Below are positions 34,553 to 45,942 of a stretch of DNA of 64,000 nt, piece after piece (within the stretch, counting starts at the first letter, position 1; every line of letters begins with the position of its first letter). Source of the stretch: Puccinellia tenuiflora (lineage: Eukaryota; Streptophyta; Magnoliopsida; Poales; Poaceae); assembly GCA_012064385.1 (NCBI GenBank), contig QRDG01001837.1, positions 62,001 to 126,000 of the forward strand, in the 5' to 3' direction. A program made the position numbers and the translations under genes. The notes beneath the pieces were generated by a model. That model worked only from the letters and a program-made list of their open reading frames with translations. It had not been told where the DNA came from and did not search any database.

Positions 34553-34622
34553 GTTTGTCCTTTGTTTTCCGCTTCTTGGGAGTTTTTTTATTGCGGTTTG
34601 TTTGAACGCCTTTTTCTTGCAG
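34553..34622 (+). other. Intron 4 of the antisense gene of F
   Basis: 70 bp, GTTTGTCC ... TTTCTTGCAG, between two blocks that both encode coiled-coil sequence (LEREPTELR and LLAQSRRERENASQQ). Confidence 0.5.
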
Positions 34623-35277
34623 AGTTGTTGGCACAGTCGCGACGCGAGAGGGAGAACGCCTCGCAACAGGCTGCTATACTCAAGGAGCAGCTGGACACCG
34701 CCGCGGTTGCGAAGGAGGCGGCCGATGCCCACACGTAGGCCTTGGTGCAGCGCCTCTGCGCGGCGAGCAACTCCTTGTTGGGTAAGTGTTAACTCTGCTT
34801 TTCTCAGGTAGCCTTGGCACTGTGGCATGTTCCAGCGCCCAGGCTGCCGTCGATGACTTGGACGGCGCAGTTGCTGCTATAGAGGGTGCTGGCCAACAGG
34901 CGGGCGGTCTCCTGGAGAATGCTGCCGGCGCACTGACGAGCTTGCAAGGCAGTCTGTTTCCCAAGGGGCAGCCTTCTGCTTCCCTCGGGGAACTGGCTGA
35001 GCTGTTTGGCCCTGACGGCTCTGCCGTCGACGACTTCAGATGCGAGCACACGGTATGTGGCTCGCAGACCACCCTCCTTATGCTGCTGGGGCACGGCTTC
35101 GAGGGTGACTTCGACAAGGCTATGTATGGGGTGCCCCGCGGACCCTCTGGCAAGCCGGTGGCTCTTGACAGTTTCGCCGAGCAGTCTCGCGAGTTGGCAC
35201 AAAAGCTGACTGAATCCTTGGAGAAGCAGGCTGCCAAGTGTGCGGAGAAGGCCAAGAAGTCCACGAGTTCGCAGTAG

Positions 35278-35799
35278 CTGCTTATCTTTGTATTTTTCAT
35301 TTTTTGTAGTTTATCCATGGCGATGCCTGTCGCCCTTTTGTAATGACTGTGCCAGTTGCAAACTTTATATAAGATATTACATCTGTCTTGATGTCTTTGT
35401 GCCTTGCGACTTCTTCCAGCCCCCGGGCCTTTTTCAAGAAGGATGTCTCATACTTGGCTTGCTAACAGGCAAATCCAACGATTGCCGCTCCGTCTTCTGA
35501 TGCCGCGCCACATGTTCATGCGGCCGCGACTACTGGTTGTTCTTCCGGAAACCGCGACTCCGGGGATTATCGGCTCACGATGCTCCGGGATCGCTGCGCC
35601 AGGCTTGAGAGCAAGGCCTGCAGGTGGCGCAGGGTGCCTTGGCCGTACTTAACTCGAAGCAGCCTCGCCCCGCTGAACGGGAAGCTTTCCTTCTTGAGGA
35701 GTTGGAAAAGGCCAACAATGACTTACTGTGTAAGTGGCTACAAGCCCCCGAGTCTTTTGGCGTTGCTCGTTTCCTTAGTTGTTTCACTTTCCTTTGTGT
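35278..35799 (+). other. Spacer between the two tail modules of the F antisense gene
   Basis: The region contains a probable 3' untranslated part and scattered short open frames (for example 35580-35720, which resembles a coiled-coil exon with frame faults and ends near another AAGCCCCCGAG at about 35740). No assignable gene. Confidence 0.35.
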
Positions 35800-36255
35800 G
35801 TAGGTGTACAACAGGACCCTCAAGCTGAAGCCAGTCGGGTGCTGGCTGTTCTTCAGGATCGCATAAGCCAGGTGACGTCCTTTGCCGGGGCATGCCGGTC
35901 TGCACTGGCGCTTGTGTACAAGGCGCTTTTCCCTCTGGACCCGCAGCCGCAGGGTCTTGGGGCTCTCATGGCACGATTCCGCAATGGCAAATCTGCGCAG
36001 AATTTTATCCGGACGCAGCTTGTCAGCGGTGCGACGTACGCCTTAGCTTTTGTTCACCGGCGGCACCCGTATCTCGTCCTGAGGGGGATAGAAGAAGTCC
36101 CGGCACAGAAGACGGAGAGCCTACGCCGATGGAGACTCACTATCGCGCCGTAGAGGATGTAGCCGTCAAGTTGATTAGGAAACTGGAGCGTGACACCGAG
36201 ACTTACTCGGACTATGTGGCGTCACGGGTTACAAAGGATGAGCCTGTAGATTGAT
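35800..36255 (+). pseudogene. Second C-terminal module of the antisense gene of F
   Basis: SRVLAVLQDRISQVTSFAGA, ALVYKALFPLDPQPQGLGAL and GATYALAFVHRRHP resemble the C-terminal part of Transposase_28-type proteins from other grass elements. In the next frame TPMETHYRAVEDVAVKLIRKLE...VTKDEPVD ends at 36255. The first gene already has its own tail and stop at 35277, so F seems to carry an additional tail, either a duplication or the true last exons with 34810-35277 as an alternative end. Confidence 0.5.
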
Positions 36256-36676
36256 TTTTTGTTTGTGCAAGCACATTGTATATTTGCAGAAAACTTGTAT
36301 GCTTGCTCCGTAAAGCTTGGAGTTGCCTTGTATATAGAGTTTGCTTTGTTTTTGGCCTTTACTTAGCGCCGCCTCCGAGCGTCGGTGTGCTGCTAAGGCA
36401 GAGAATGATTTGTGCTCGAACGGCGTAGCCCCCAAGTATCGGGTGCTACGTCCGGAGCTGGATATGATGTTTGCCCTTTTGGGTGTTTATTTTGTGCGTT
36501 GTGTGTTGGCTCATATGGTAGAGGAACATTGCGCTTTATTGCTGGAGACATGGTCTCTAGTGTTTACAGAGGTGGCTGACCAGCCTTTGATATTTGTGCT
36601 ACGTGTAAAAGCGTCGCAGTTGCGCCGCGTTCTAGGGGTTGTGGATGAGTTCGCCTGTCTTCGGGTCCTTCAAGCG
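36256..36676. other. Spacer between antisense gene and integrase end of F
   Basis: No gene assigned. It contains GTAGCCCCCAAGTATCGGGTG (about 36426), again resembling the polypurine tract; the two genes are convergent here. Confidence 0.4.
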
Positions 36677-37900
36677 TTACGCGCCTCCACCGATGACCTC
36701 GGTGATGATAAAGGGTCCCACCCATGGGGAGGCGAGCTTGTGCACCTTTTTCTGTTTAAGCCTGAGTACCAGGTCTCCTTCGACAAAGGCTCTTGTGTGC
36801 AGCCGCTTGCTGTGATAGTTGTGGAGGTTCTGCTGATAGATGGCCGTTCGGGAGAGTGCGATGTCTCGGGCCTCATCCAGCAAGTCGACGTCGTCTTCGA
36901 GTGCGGCTTCAGCGTCGTCTTCGTCATACGCGACGATGCGAGGTGCATCGAAGCGTATGTCATGTGGCAGGACTGCTTCTGCTCCGTACACCATGAAGAA
37001 TGGCGTGTAGTGCGTCAATCTGTTGGGCGTGGTGCGCAAGCTCCATAGCACCGATGGTAGCTCCTCTACCCAGGCTCCTGCCGCGCGCTTGAGTGGCACC
37101 AGGAGGCGCTTGTTGATGCCGCTGCATACAAGGCCGTTCGCCTTTTCCACCTGCCCGTTAGATTGCGGGTGGGCGACGGAAGCGTAGTTCAGCTTGATGC
37201 CCTTCTCCTGGCAGAACTCTTGGAACTCCTCGGCTGTGAAGTTCGTTCCATTATCAGTGATGATGCTGTGAGGCACCCCAAAGCGGAACATGATGGACTT
37301 GATGAAGTTGACAGCTGAGGTAGCTGCGCAGTTGGTAATTGGCACGGCCTCTATCCACTTGGTGAATTTATCGACAGCCACAAGTAGATGTGTGTGTCCT
37401 CCTCGAGAGGACTTGCGCAGTGGCCCGACCATATCGAGTCCCCACTTGGCGAAAGGCCACGCCAAAGGTATTGTTTTCAGTTCTGACGCCGGTGCATGAG
37501 GTCGTGTTGCGAATTTCTAGCAGCCGATATACCGCTTGATGATGTCCTCGGCATCCTGCATAGCCGTGGGCCAGTAGAATCCAACATGCAGGGCCTTGGT
37601 GACTAACGCTCTGCTGCTAGCATGATGTCCACACGTGCCAACATGGATCTCGAGGAGCATGGCCTTGCCGTCCTCTCATGCGATGCACCTCTGGAGGATG
37701 CCTTATATGCTGCGCTTGTACAGCTGTCCTCCGATTATTGTGAATGCTTTGGCACGGCGAGTGATACGCCGTGCTTCGACTGTGTCCTCTGAAAGCTCCT
37801 GCCGGAGCATATATGCCAGGAATGGCTTTGTCCAGATAGGCTCGATGAGGAATACTTCGACTGAAGGTTCTGCTGCTGCAGATGCGTTTTCGCTTGCAGC
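36677..37900 (-). pseudogene. Integrase of F, broken
   Basis: From right to left: a zinc-binding region with HVGTCGHHASSRALV and FYWPTAMQDA, in which the expected C..C is disturbed and a TAG (about 37518) stands one codon after the first cysteine. Then comes the core, with D in LLVAVDKFTKW, D in IITDNGTNF and E in HPQSNGQVEKAN, so the DDE triad is intact. A C-terminal part has FVEGDLVLRLKQ and ASPWVGPFIITEV. 36677-37465 is one open frame. The gene is convergent with the antisense gene of F. Confidence 0.9.
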
Positions 37901-37901
37901 T

Positions 37902-39009
37902 TCAGTCCTGGTTGCCGGTGTAGATGGAGCCGCAGGCTTCGTGACCTTGATCGATCTTTTGTTTATCTTCTCCAGGAAGACTCCGGGGGGGCACCTTGAG
38001 TTTCAAGGACCCGATGTTGGCGAGGGTGTCTGCCTCCTCATTGCTTGATCGCCCGACATAGCGGATCTCGCAGCCGTCGAAGCTCCCCTCCATGATGTTA
38101 TACAGGTTCCTGTATGCTATCATGTTCTCTATTGTTGCATCGCACTCCTTCATGGTCTGTTGCATGACCAGGTTCGAGTCTCCGTATATCATCAGGCGAT
38201 CAGCGTCGCACTCCTTAGCCATCTTCATCCCATGGATCAGGGCTTCATATTCTGCTTCGTTGTTGGATGGCTTCTCGAAGTCCATTTGCAGCACATAACG
38301 AAGCTTGTCGCCTTTTAGTGATATGAGGATAACACCTGCTCCTGCGCCTTCATTCCTCTTGGACCCATCGAAGTACATGGTCCATGAGTTGGACATATCA
38401 GGTACCGACGGCAACTGCATCTCCATCCACTCCGTAGTGAAGTCAGGGAGGACTTGTGCCTTGATTGCTGTCGGGTGTTTGTATGTTAGGTCTAGAGGAC
38501 CTAATTTGATGCTCCATTTGGCGACTCTGCCTGTCGCTTAGGAGTTGTTTAGTATGTCACTTAGTGGTGCCGCGCTCACCACCGTGATGGGGTGCTCTTG
38601 GAAGTAGTGTGCCACCTTGCGCGAGGTCATGAATACCCCATACGCCAGCTTCTGATAGTGCGGTTATCTCTGCTTCGACTGAGACAGCACCTCGCTAAGG
38701 TAGTATATCGGTCTCTGCATGCCATTAGCTTTTCCTTCTTCAGCCCGCTCGACTACCAGCACCGTACTAACTACCCTGTTTGCGGCTCCTTTTCATGTGG
38801 TGCCACCAGGACTGGTGGCGTTGACAGGGTGCGCTTGAGGTCGACGAAGGCGGCTTGGGCTTCCTCGGTCCACTCGATGCGGTTCGTCTTCTTCATTAGG
38901 TTGTAGAACGGGAGCGCCTTCTCCCCAAGCCTGCTAATGAATCGGCTGAGTGCCGCTATCCTTCCAGAGAGCTGCTGCACATCCCCGAGCTTCGACGGTG
39001 CCGGCATCT
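37902..39009 (-). pseudogene. RNase H region of F, broken
   Basis: 38771-39009 encodes the RT-RNase H junction (LGEKALPFYNLMKK, WTEEAQAAFVDLKR). 37902-38426 encodes a ribonuclease H fold with D in WTMYFDGSKRNEGAG, E in NNEAEYEALIHG, D in LMIYGDSNLVMQQ and a C-terminal NEEADTLANIGS. The stretch between has frame faults and a stop. Ty3 elements of this group use the domain to digest the RNA strand. Confidence 0.87.
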
Positions 39010-39798
39010 TCAGGAGTGCCTTATTTTCTCCGGGTTTGCTTCGATGCCTCGCGCAGATACGAGGTAACCTAGTAGCTGCCCAGCTGGCACACCGAACACA
39101 CACTTAGTAGGGTTCAGCTTGATGATGTATTTCTTCAGTGCGGCGAATGTTTCGCGGAGGTCGTCAAGGAGTGTGTCTTCCTTCTTGGTCTTGATGACGA
39201 TGTCGTCAATGTACACCTAAACATTGCGTCCGATTTGCTCCTTGAGGTAGTTCTGCATCATACGCTGGTACGTGGCTCCCGCGTTCTTCAGCCCGAAGGG
39301 CATCGTTGTGTAATAGTAAACACCAAAGGGTGTGATGAATGCTGTTTTCTCTTCGTCTTCCTTCTTCATCCTGATCTGGTTATAGCCTGAATAGGCATCC
39401 AGGAAACAGAGGCGCGCGCAGCCTGCAGTCGAGTCGACAATTTGGTCGATCCGAGGCAGTGGAAAATGATCTTTTGGACAACACTTGTTTAATGAAGTGA
39501 ATTCGACACACATGCGTAGTATGTCTGCGTTCTTCTTTGGCACCAGGACTAGGTTGGCGACCCAGTCAGACTTCTTGATCTCCCGAATGAAGTTGGCTGC
39601 CAGGAGCCTATCGACTTCTTGCCCGATGGCGAGGCTCTTCGGCTCCGCAAAGCGGCGCATCGTTTGCTTGACGGGCCTCGCATTGGACAGGATCTGGAGG
39701 GCGTGCTCGGCGAATTCCCTGGGTATGCCTGGCATGTCGGCTGGGCACCAAGCGAAAATCTCCCAGTTCTCACATAGGAACTCGACGAGTGCGCCTTC
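39010..39798 (-). pseudogene. Reverse transcriptase of F, broken by one stop
   Basis: Motifs in order: VKQTMRRFAEPKSLAIGQEV, MCVEFTSLNKCCPKDHFPLP, RLCFLDAYSGYNQI (first catalytic Asp), MPFGLKNAGATYQRMM and MYIDDIVIKTK with the Asp pair, then LNPTKCVFGVPAGQLLGY. A TAG at 39217-39219 sits two codons before YIDD, where glutamine (CAG) is usual. A frameshift near 39030 shortly before the thumb/RNase H junction adds to the damage. All catalytic residues are present. Confidence 0.93.
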
Positions 39799-42700
39799 CT
39801 ATGCGGAAGACAAGCTTGTCAATACGAGGACCGTCTTCTTGGGGTCCGTCGGGTGCACCTGATGCTCCCTTTTGTCGTTTGTCGCGTTGAAGGCAGAGCC
39901 TGACACTGATTGTTTGCCCTCGGGAAAGAGGGTACGGTCGTTGGTGAGTGCCAACTCCTGGAGCTGCTCCTGCGCCCTGAACGACTCAGAGATCTTGTTG
40001 AACTTGCGATCGCACTCGTCGGATCGTTCGAAGTCTCCGTTGACGGTGATTGTCCCGTAAGGTCCCGGCATCTTCAGCTTCAGGTAGGCATAGTGCGACA
40101 CCGCCATGAACCGTGTGAACGCTGGTCATCCCAGGATGACATGGTACTGCGACTTCCAGTCAACCACCTCGAACTCTATCTTCTCTTTCCGGAAGTTGGC
40201 TGGCTCACCAAAGATCACGTCGAGTGAGATCGTTCCCAAGGGATAGACTATTCTCCCTGGTACTATGCCGTGGAAGGTGTTGACGGAAGGCGCCAGGTTT
40301 GTCGTCAGTATGTTCGTTCCGCGCAGCGTGTCAGCGAATATGATATTGATTCCGCTGGCACCATCCATGAACACGCGGCTCATAGCGAAACCTCCTATCT
40401 GCACATCCAAAACAAGGGCTGAGTGGCCTGGCCGTGGGACTTGAGGTGGATGATCGTCCCTGGTGAATGTTATGCTGGCCTGTGACCAGTTGAGGTACTC
40501 TGGTACCGCGGGTGGTGATTTGACGGCAAGGTGGACCTGCCTTGTTATGAGCTTTTGGTCCCGATTTGAGGGACGTCCTTTCTGGATCATGAACATGCGA
40601 CCCACAGGCTTTGGGTAAGCATCTTCGCCTGCTTGGGGTTCCTCGACGCGTGGTTGGAGCTGGATAGCTCCCGCCATATGTCCTGGTGGGGGCAGAGCCG
40701 GGGCAGGTGGCGCTCCGATGGCTGGTGCACCTGGTACAATTTGCGCCTGCTGCTGGAGGAGGCGTGTGTATTCCGCATGCAGTTCTTGAAAGCCCTCGCA
40801 ATCCTTCAAGAGGTGGCGGGACGTGAGGTTGCCATGCTCGTCCCTGAACATGTGGAACCTGCAAGCTCCTTGCAGGGTAGGGGAAGGGCACGGCACTCGC
40901 CCATTGCGCGGCTGGCGTGGTCGCCACTCCTGCTTAATGTTTTTGTTGTCCCTATAACCGGTTGTTCGGCTGCCGCTTTCATAGCGACTGCTGTCACGGT
41001 TGCTTTGCTCACGGCTATCGGGAAAACCCGCTGCCACGAGTTCTGCACCTTCGTTGTCATCATATGCTCGCGACTTCTGCTTGCGGTGGCGATCGCTGCT
41101 GCGATGACTCCAGTGGCCTTGGTCGCCGTTCTCCACGGGTGTATCGTTGCGCTTGTTGCGTATAGAGTCTTCTCTGTCTGCCCATTCATTAGCTATTTGC
41201 ATGAGGTGAGCAATGGTCTTCGGCTTTATTCTTCCGAGCGTCTCCTTCAGCTCGAGTCGATAGACACCTCGGGTGAACGCGTATATCACGTTGTTTTCTG
41301 AGATCCTCTCCGCCGAGTTACGGAGGAGGGTCCACCGCTGAATATACTTGCGTAGCATCTCGTCCGATCGCTGCTTGCAAGCTCGAAGTTCTTCGAACGA
41401 GGCGGGTCGCTTGTATGTGTTAGCGAAGTTGCGAATGAAGTCCTTGCCGAAATATTCCCAGCAAGTATATGCTCCCCGCGGCAGGCTTTAAAGCCAGGCT
41501 CGAGCAGACCCTGTGAGCATTAGCTGAATGTATTGCATGGCCGTAGACGTGGAACCTCTCTGGCAAGTTACTGCTGTGAGGTAGTCCTCCAGCCAGGCGG
41601 AGGGTTCTTGTAGGCCATCATACTTTGGGGTCTCAGAAGTTAATCTGAAACCCTTCGTCATCCTTGCCTCTCGAATAGGGCGACTGAAGCAGAGTGCTCC
41701 GCAAGGTTCGAAGTCTTCTTCGGAGTCTGGATCGTCACTGCTCGTGTCGCGTGCAGCCCGCCTCGTGCGGTTCCTGTTGACCTTGTTCTGTGTGATGGCG
41801 TTGCGTGCGTCTTCGCCTTCCGTGAGGTGATATCGATCTTCTCGTCCGCGAGTTGCGCGATGCCTCCAATCGCGGGTGGCGCGGTTTTCGCGGTCATGAG
41901 CGGCACGCTCGTTGTTTACACACACGATGCGATCCTCCTGATCGCGAGCAGCGCAGTCACCAGGGTGGCGGGTCCGCGGTTCATTCCATGGGATTTGTTG
42001 TCGCCGTGGAGCCGCGTTGTTGGCAGTCGCTGCGGCTGCGGTTGGTTGTGGGGGTCCCTCTGGTATCAGCTCCGCACCCGCCATGCTGACGAACTTGATT
42101 TGCTGGCGGTGCAAGGCCGCCTGAGGGTCGCCCTCCGGTGGTTGCGTCGCTTGCAGGTACGTGGCCACCGACATGAGGGCGCCGGTAGCTGTTTTGGGAA
42201 TTGGTATTCCTCCGGTATCCAGGGACATGAAGGAGTCCTCCAAGTTTCGGGTGACGGTAGTCCTTGCCCCCTCCGGTACACGCAGGTAGCGAGGCCGATC
42301 CCGAGAAGGTTGAGATCGCCCCGATGATTGGACGGATAAATCCGCCCGTCGCGCGCTTGACAGGCTAGCTTGCCTTCTTCTTTCCGCAAGGACCCTCTCC
42401 TGCTCCTTTAGCTTGATGCTTTCCTGCCATAGCAGGTACTGGTAGCATTGCAGGTCTTCAGCCGTTGCATCCTCCGCCGGAGCGCCATCCGCTACGGCCT
42501 TTATCGCCTTTTCACCCATAGCTTGGGTGATGTGCAGTTGAGTTCGTCCGTTCTGCAGAGTTACTGTGAACGGGTATGTGCGTGGCTCGGGTGGAGCGCT
42601 TGGTGATGTTGCCGTTATGATAGCCGTCCCCGCGGCCGGTCCTGCGGCTGGTCCTGCGGGTGCTGTCATGTACACCTGCATGGGGAGGATGCGCGGAACT

Positions 42701-43228
42701 TCCTCCAGATCCGAGTCGTCTCCAAAGACGGACTCGACGTTTGCTTGATTTCCATCGGCGATGTCCGAAGGGCTCGATGGCAGAGTCGATGAAGCATAGG
42801 GCACGACTGCCCATTCAGTCGTGCGCGCGAAAGATTGCGTAGTCGCAGTCGAGAACAACGTGATATCTTTGAGCGGATAGCCTAAAAGCTCGTCGGAGGA
42901 GGACACGGCGAAGGCCGACGCAGCCGATGACGGGGCGGATTCTGCCGCGGCAGTCGATGAAGTAGCGGGCTCTATTGCCGCAGGGTGCGGTGCATCTGTG
43001 AGGCGGAGAGTGCCCCACTTGTTGACGAAGAAACGTAGTTCGCCGAAGCTTACGTCCACGCCTGCGTGTAGATCCGTGAAGGCCGGCCGCGTGACCGGCG
43101 AGTGTGGGCTGAATCCCAGGGAGCCGAAGAAGACCGGCGATTGCAGATCCGGCGAGTCGCTGATGGTCGCTGATGAAGCCGCCGAATCCGTAGATCCAGC
43201 ACCAGTCTTTCCCACAGATGGCGCCAAT
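39799..43228 (-). pseudogene. gag-protease gene of F, one frame with three stops
   Basis: One frame is open from before the primer site to 39799 except for TAA at 41488-41490, TGA at 40126-40128 and TAG at 39799-39801. The first 500 codons are low-complexity (PAGPAAGPAAG, QDR/ARD repeats). The capsid domain follows (TPKYDGLQEPSAWLEDYLTAV, MQYIQLMLTGSARAWL, LRKYIQRWTLLRNSAERIS), then a basic stretch and a protease with VFMDGASGINIIFADTL and FHGIVPGRIVYPLGTISLDV. The TGA falls in the expected LGRP (CGA) and the last TAG replaces a likely CAG. The true start codon is uncertain. Confidence 0.88.
43209..43226 (-). other. Primer binding site of F
   Basis: On the minus strand TGGCGCCATCTGTGGGAA lies 2 bp after the 5' LTR end. 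The gag frame is open straight across it. Confidence 0.75.
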
Positions 43229-43677
43229 TGACATGGGGTTACCACGCCAAATCCCTCGGATGATATCCTTGGGTCGAGAGAATAGGAGAAGAAGATGGTG
43301 GTACTGGTGGATCCGTCGGCTGACAAGCGGGATTTACCCAGGTTCAGGCCCCCGAAGGTAAAAGCCCTACGTCCTGCTTGTCTGGAATTGATGATGAGCT
43401 TTACAGATCGATTACAATGGCGAGATCGTGAGATGCGATCTCGCTAGGGTATCTGGTGGTGAATCTGAGCGTACCCTAGATCGGCGGCCCTCCCAGTCCT
43501 TAAATAGTTTGGGTCTCGGGTCCTGTACCGACTAGGTTTACATCTGAGCCTGCTGACCTAATATTTCTAAGTCTTTCCTTCGGGGCCTCCTTCCTGGGCC
43601 TTATGACCGATGGGCCTTTGACCTTTTCCGCACCAGGGTAGTCCACGGTGGCGGACCCGAAAGGTGCAACCACATCA
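43229..43677 (-). mobile_element. 5' LTR of F
   Basis: 449 bp; on the minus strand TGATGTGGTTGCACC ... CCCCATGTCA. A TATA-like CTATTTAAGG lies at about 43499-43508; in the 3' LTR this site is altered. ATTGT at 43678-43682 is the target duplication, after which LTR sequence of E resumes. Confidence 0.9.
43333..43362 (-). other. Conserved LTR hairpin box (F, 5' LTR)
   Basis: Identical in its 30 bp to the copy at 31057-31086 even though the LTRs differ elsewhere. Confidence 0.6.
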
Positions 43678-45932
43678 ATTGTTTAAGTTGCTTGACCAAT
43701 AAATATTAACCTAAGGACCCAACCAAGTTAAAAATATATTTAATCTTGGTGATCATGTCATGACAAGAGAAATAATACATATATCATTTCCAATCTTATT
43801 TTGGCCAAATTCCATTTCAAAGGCTTTGGTTTTAGCAACAACCAAAAATACCTATTATTTGGGAAAGTAAAAGTATTCCAAAATTTAAGTGTTCCCAAAA
43901 CTATGGAGATCTATATAATATCTCCTGCCTATTCTCAACTTTGTTATTTTGCAAGTATCAACATCTTTTATTTTAAAACTCCTATTTTGAACACCCTTTG
44001 GAACTAATGCAAGTGGGAAATATATTACCACAAATATTTGTCTATATCAAAACATTTTGAAAATTATAAAGTCATGAGTTGAGAATCTCCTAACATCATA
44101 TTGTCATGATTATGTGTGATCACTAAACCACTTAATTATATTAAGGGTTATGGATTTTGTTGTTTTATATTTGTTTGTGTTTGATCTCACCAACTCTTTG
44201 AGTGTCTTGTTTTGAATGATATGGTACTTCGCTTGTTTGTTGTGGCTTGTTGAATGGTTTATTTTGTATTGACTTGCTTGTGTTAAATATTGTTATTAAC
44301 TATTTTCAACAAGAATAGAGTTGTTTATTAAATTATTTTGTGAACAAAAGTATTTCCTAAATTTTTTAGAAAAATCCCTGGCATGCTCATGGTCATGTGT
44401 GACCTAAATGAGCATCAATACCACCTTTCCTAATTCAAAATCTTGAAGAACCTTGACCAAAACATCTCTGGACGTATCTTCATTTCTGTTGAAAGATAGC
44501 ATCTTTCGAGCCTCACAAATTTCACAAATCTTATTAATTAGTACAATGCACCATCTTAGATCCCTTGTATTCCATCTTATCTTGCTATCCAAGCTGGAAC
44601 TTGAATCTATAAATTTTTTTGCTTATCTTTCCATGTTCACTTTGTGGCCTAATAAAAACAGTGGCCATCCGCTCCTGTAATTATACCATTTTGTCACCTC
44701 TGTATTTATTCTAAATCTTGGCCTATGAACAAATGCACCACAACCGCATCCATCCTTGGTATAATGTCTCTCACCACAATGTTTTGTTTGAGCCTTTTGT
44801 GCATAAGACCTTCTTATTCCATGATTATCTTGATGTCTAGTTAAGAACAGTTTCTAAAAAACTGTTAATAGGTTCACTTTTAACCATCATGCATTAGTTT
44901 CTGAATCATTTCCGAAAAATTCTTAAAAATATCAAATTCATTCTCTGATGTATGTAATTTAATCCCATGCCTTGCACAAAAATTCTAGAATTCATCTGAA
45001 CCCTAAAATCGCTTGAAACTATTGGCAGAAAATATGTATTTCTATAACTTAGAAAATTTCTCAAGTCTTCAACTCTGAATCTGTTATTTTGTTCTCTTTT
45101 TGCCTCCTTGCAAAACCGAGTAAACCTTCTTGTTCCTTCGTGCATTTGTGACCCTTGTGATCACCATAAGTAATATATCACCCCTGTACCTTTCTCCTTG
45201 ATCTTTTTAGTCATTTGGACACTTAGCAATGAGGGTTTTATGACCATCATAATAGCAGTGTTCTGAAATTTCTCTTAACATCTATACCTTGCCCAAAACC
45301 TCTCCTATCCTTTTTCCAGCACCTCACACCACTCCCTAACCCTCCTAGTACCTCTTTGGAATTGTTTTAGCATTGCTTGATGTTGTAGACTCGAGGGAGG
45401 GAGAAGAGAGTGGGTGGCCGTGGCCACTTAGGCCATCCATGGCCATGACTCCCTTCATCTCACCCCTCTCTCACCCCCCCTATGTCTAGGGCGTGTTCTT
45501 GGCCCCCACAATCTCCCTGGACCACTTGTCATCGACCCTGGCTAGCCCAGCGCTTCTCTTCACTCCACTCCACCTAGGGAACCCGCAGGAGGGGATCTTG
45601 CTTGATCCTCTCTCTCTTCCTGCCCTGGGAGGCCAGCCTGTGGACAACCTCGACACCCACGACTCTGAACGCCTCCCAGACAACCTCTCTCTCGCTCTGG
45701 TGCACCCCAGCGCCGCAGAGATCGCCAACCAGCTTCCCTGGCATTTAATCGACCGCCTGGCAGACAGACAAGACCTCACCAGTGCGCCAACCGACTCCCA
45801 GCCATTTGCTAGCATTCAAAGAAAGCAGAGGCACCAGGAGACGCTCCTCCACCGCCTCCCGCGACCAATCACCATTCAGTTCCCTCTCCACCTCTGCCGT
45901 GCGCGATGTCCACCGTGGACTAGCACCCGCAT

Positions 45933-45942
45933 GAATAAAAGG
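45933..45942 (+). promoter_or_regulatory. Likely TATA box of E 5' LTR
   Basis: GAATAAAAGG in a GC-rich context, followed within about 30 bp by CTCTCCCGCACC, a plausible start region. The same arrangement is kept in the second LTR at 54135-54144. Confidence 0.5.

Larger units (their letters stand above)
32511..35277 (+). pseudogene. Antisense extra gene of F (Transposase_28-like), multi-exon
   Basis: ATG at 32511 opens MSTSGMKKVSGKKRSTG. The core contains VNRGFAFPVHEFVRGLMYAY, VQLHDFTPNAILHISCFIIL, CECFLGIHLHWGLW, WRKRWFYVTD and ATFIRRRVHLIQAHAHLLFE; I recognise PF04195. Exon 1 (to 33488) joins in phase 0 to exon 2 (33620-33951, acidic and basic, ends AALLTVLSS). Exon-like blocks follow at 34036-34197 and 34459-34552 (EAEKNRLERE coiled coil). 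Two more lie at 34623 to about 34781 (coiled coil with a TAG at 34736) and about 34810-35277 (ending KKSTSSQ and stop). One base is out of phase near 34040. The gene is antisense to F and nearly intact; its function is unknown. Confidence 0.78.
30953..43677 (-). mobile_element. Element F: complete Ty3-like (Tat-type) retrotransposon
   Basis: A 12,725-bp element within the first LTR of E, with perfect ATTGT target duplications (30948-30952 and 43678-43682). From its 5' LTR (43229-43677) it runs leftwards through primer site, gag, protease, reverse transcriptase, RNase H and integrase. An extra antisense gene (32511-36255) and a polypurine tract follow before the 3' LTR (30953-31389). Large size, a spacer with an antisense extra gene and short LTRs are features of the Tat lineage. 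Four nonsense codons and at least one frameshift disable it. Confidence 0.93.
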
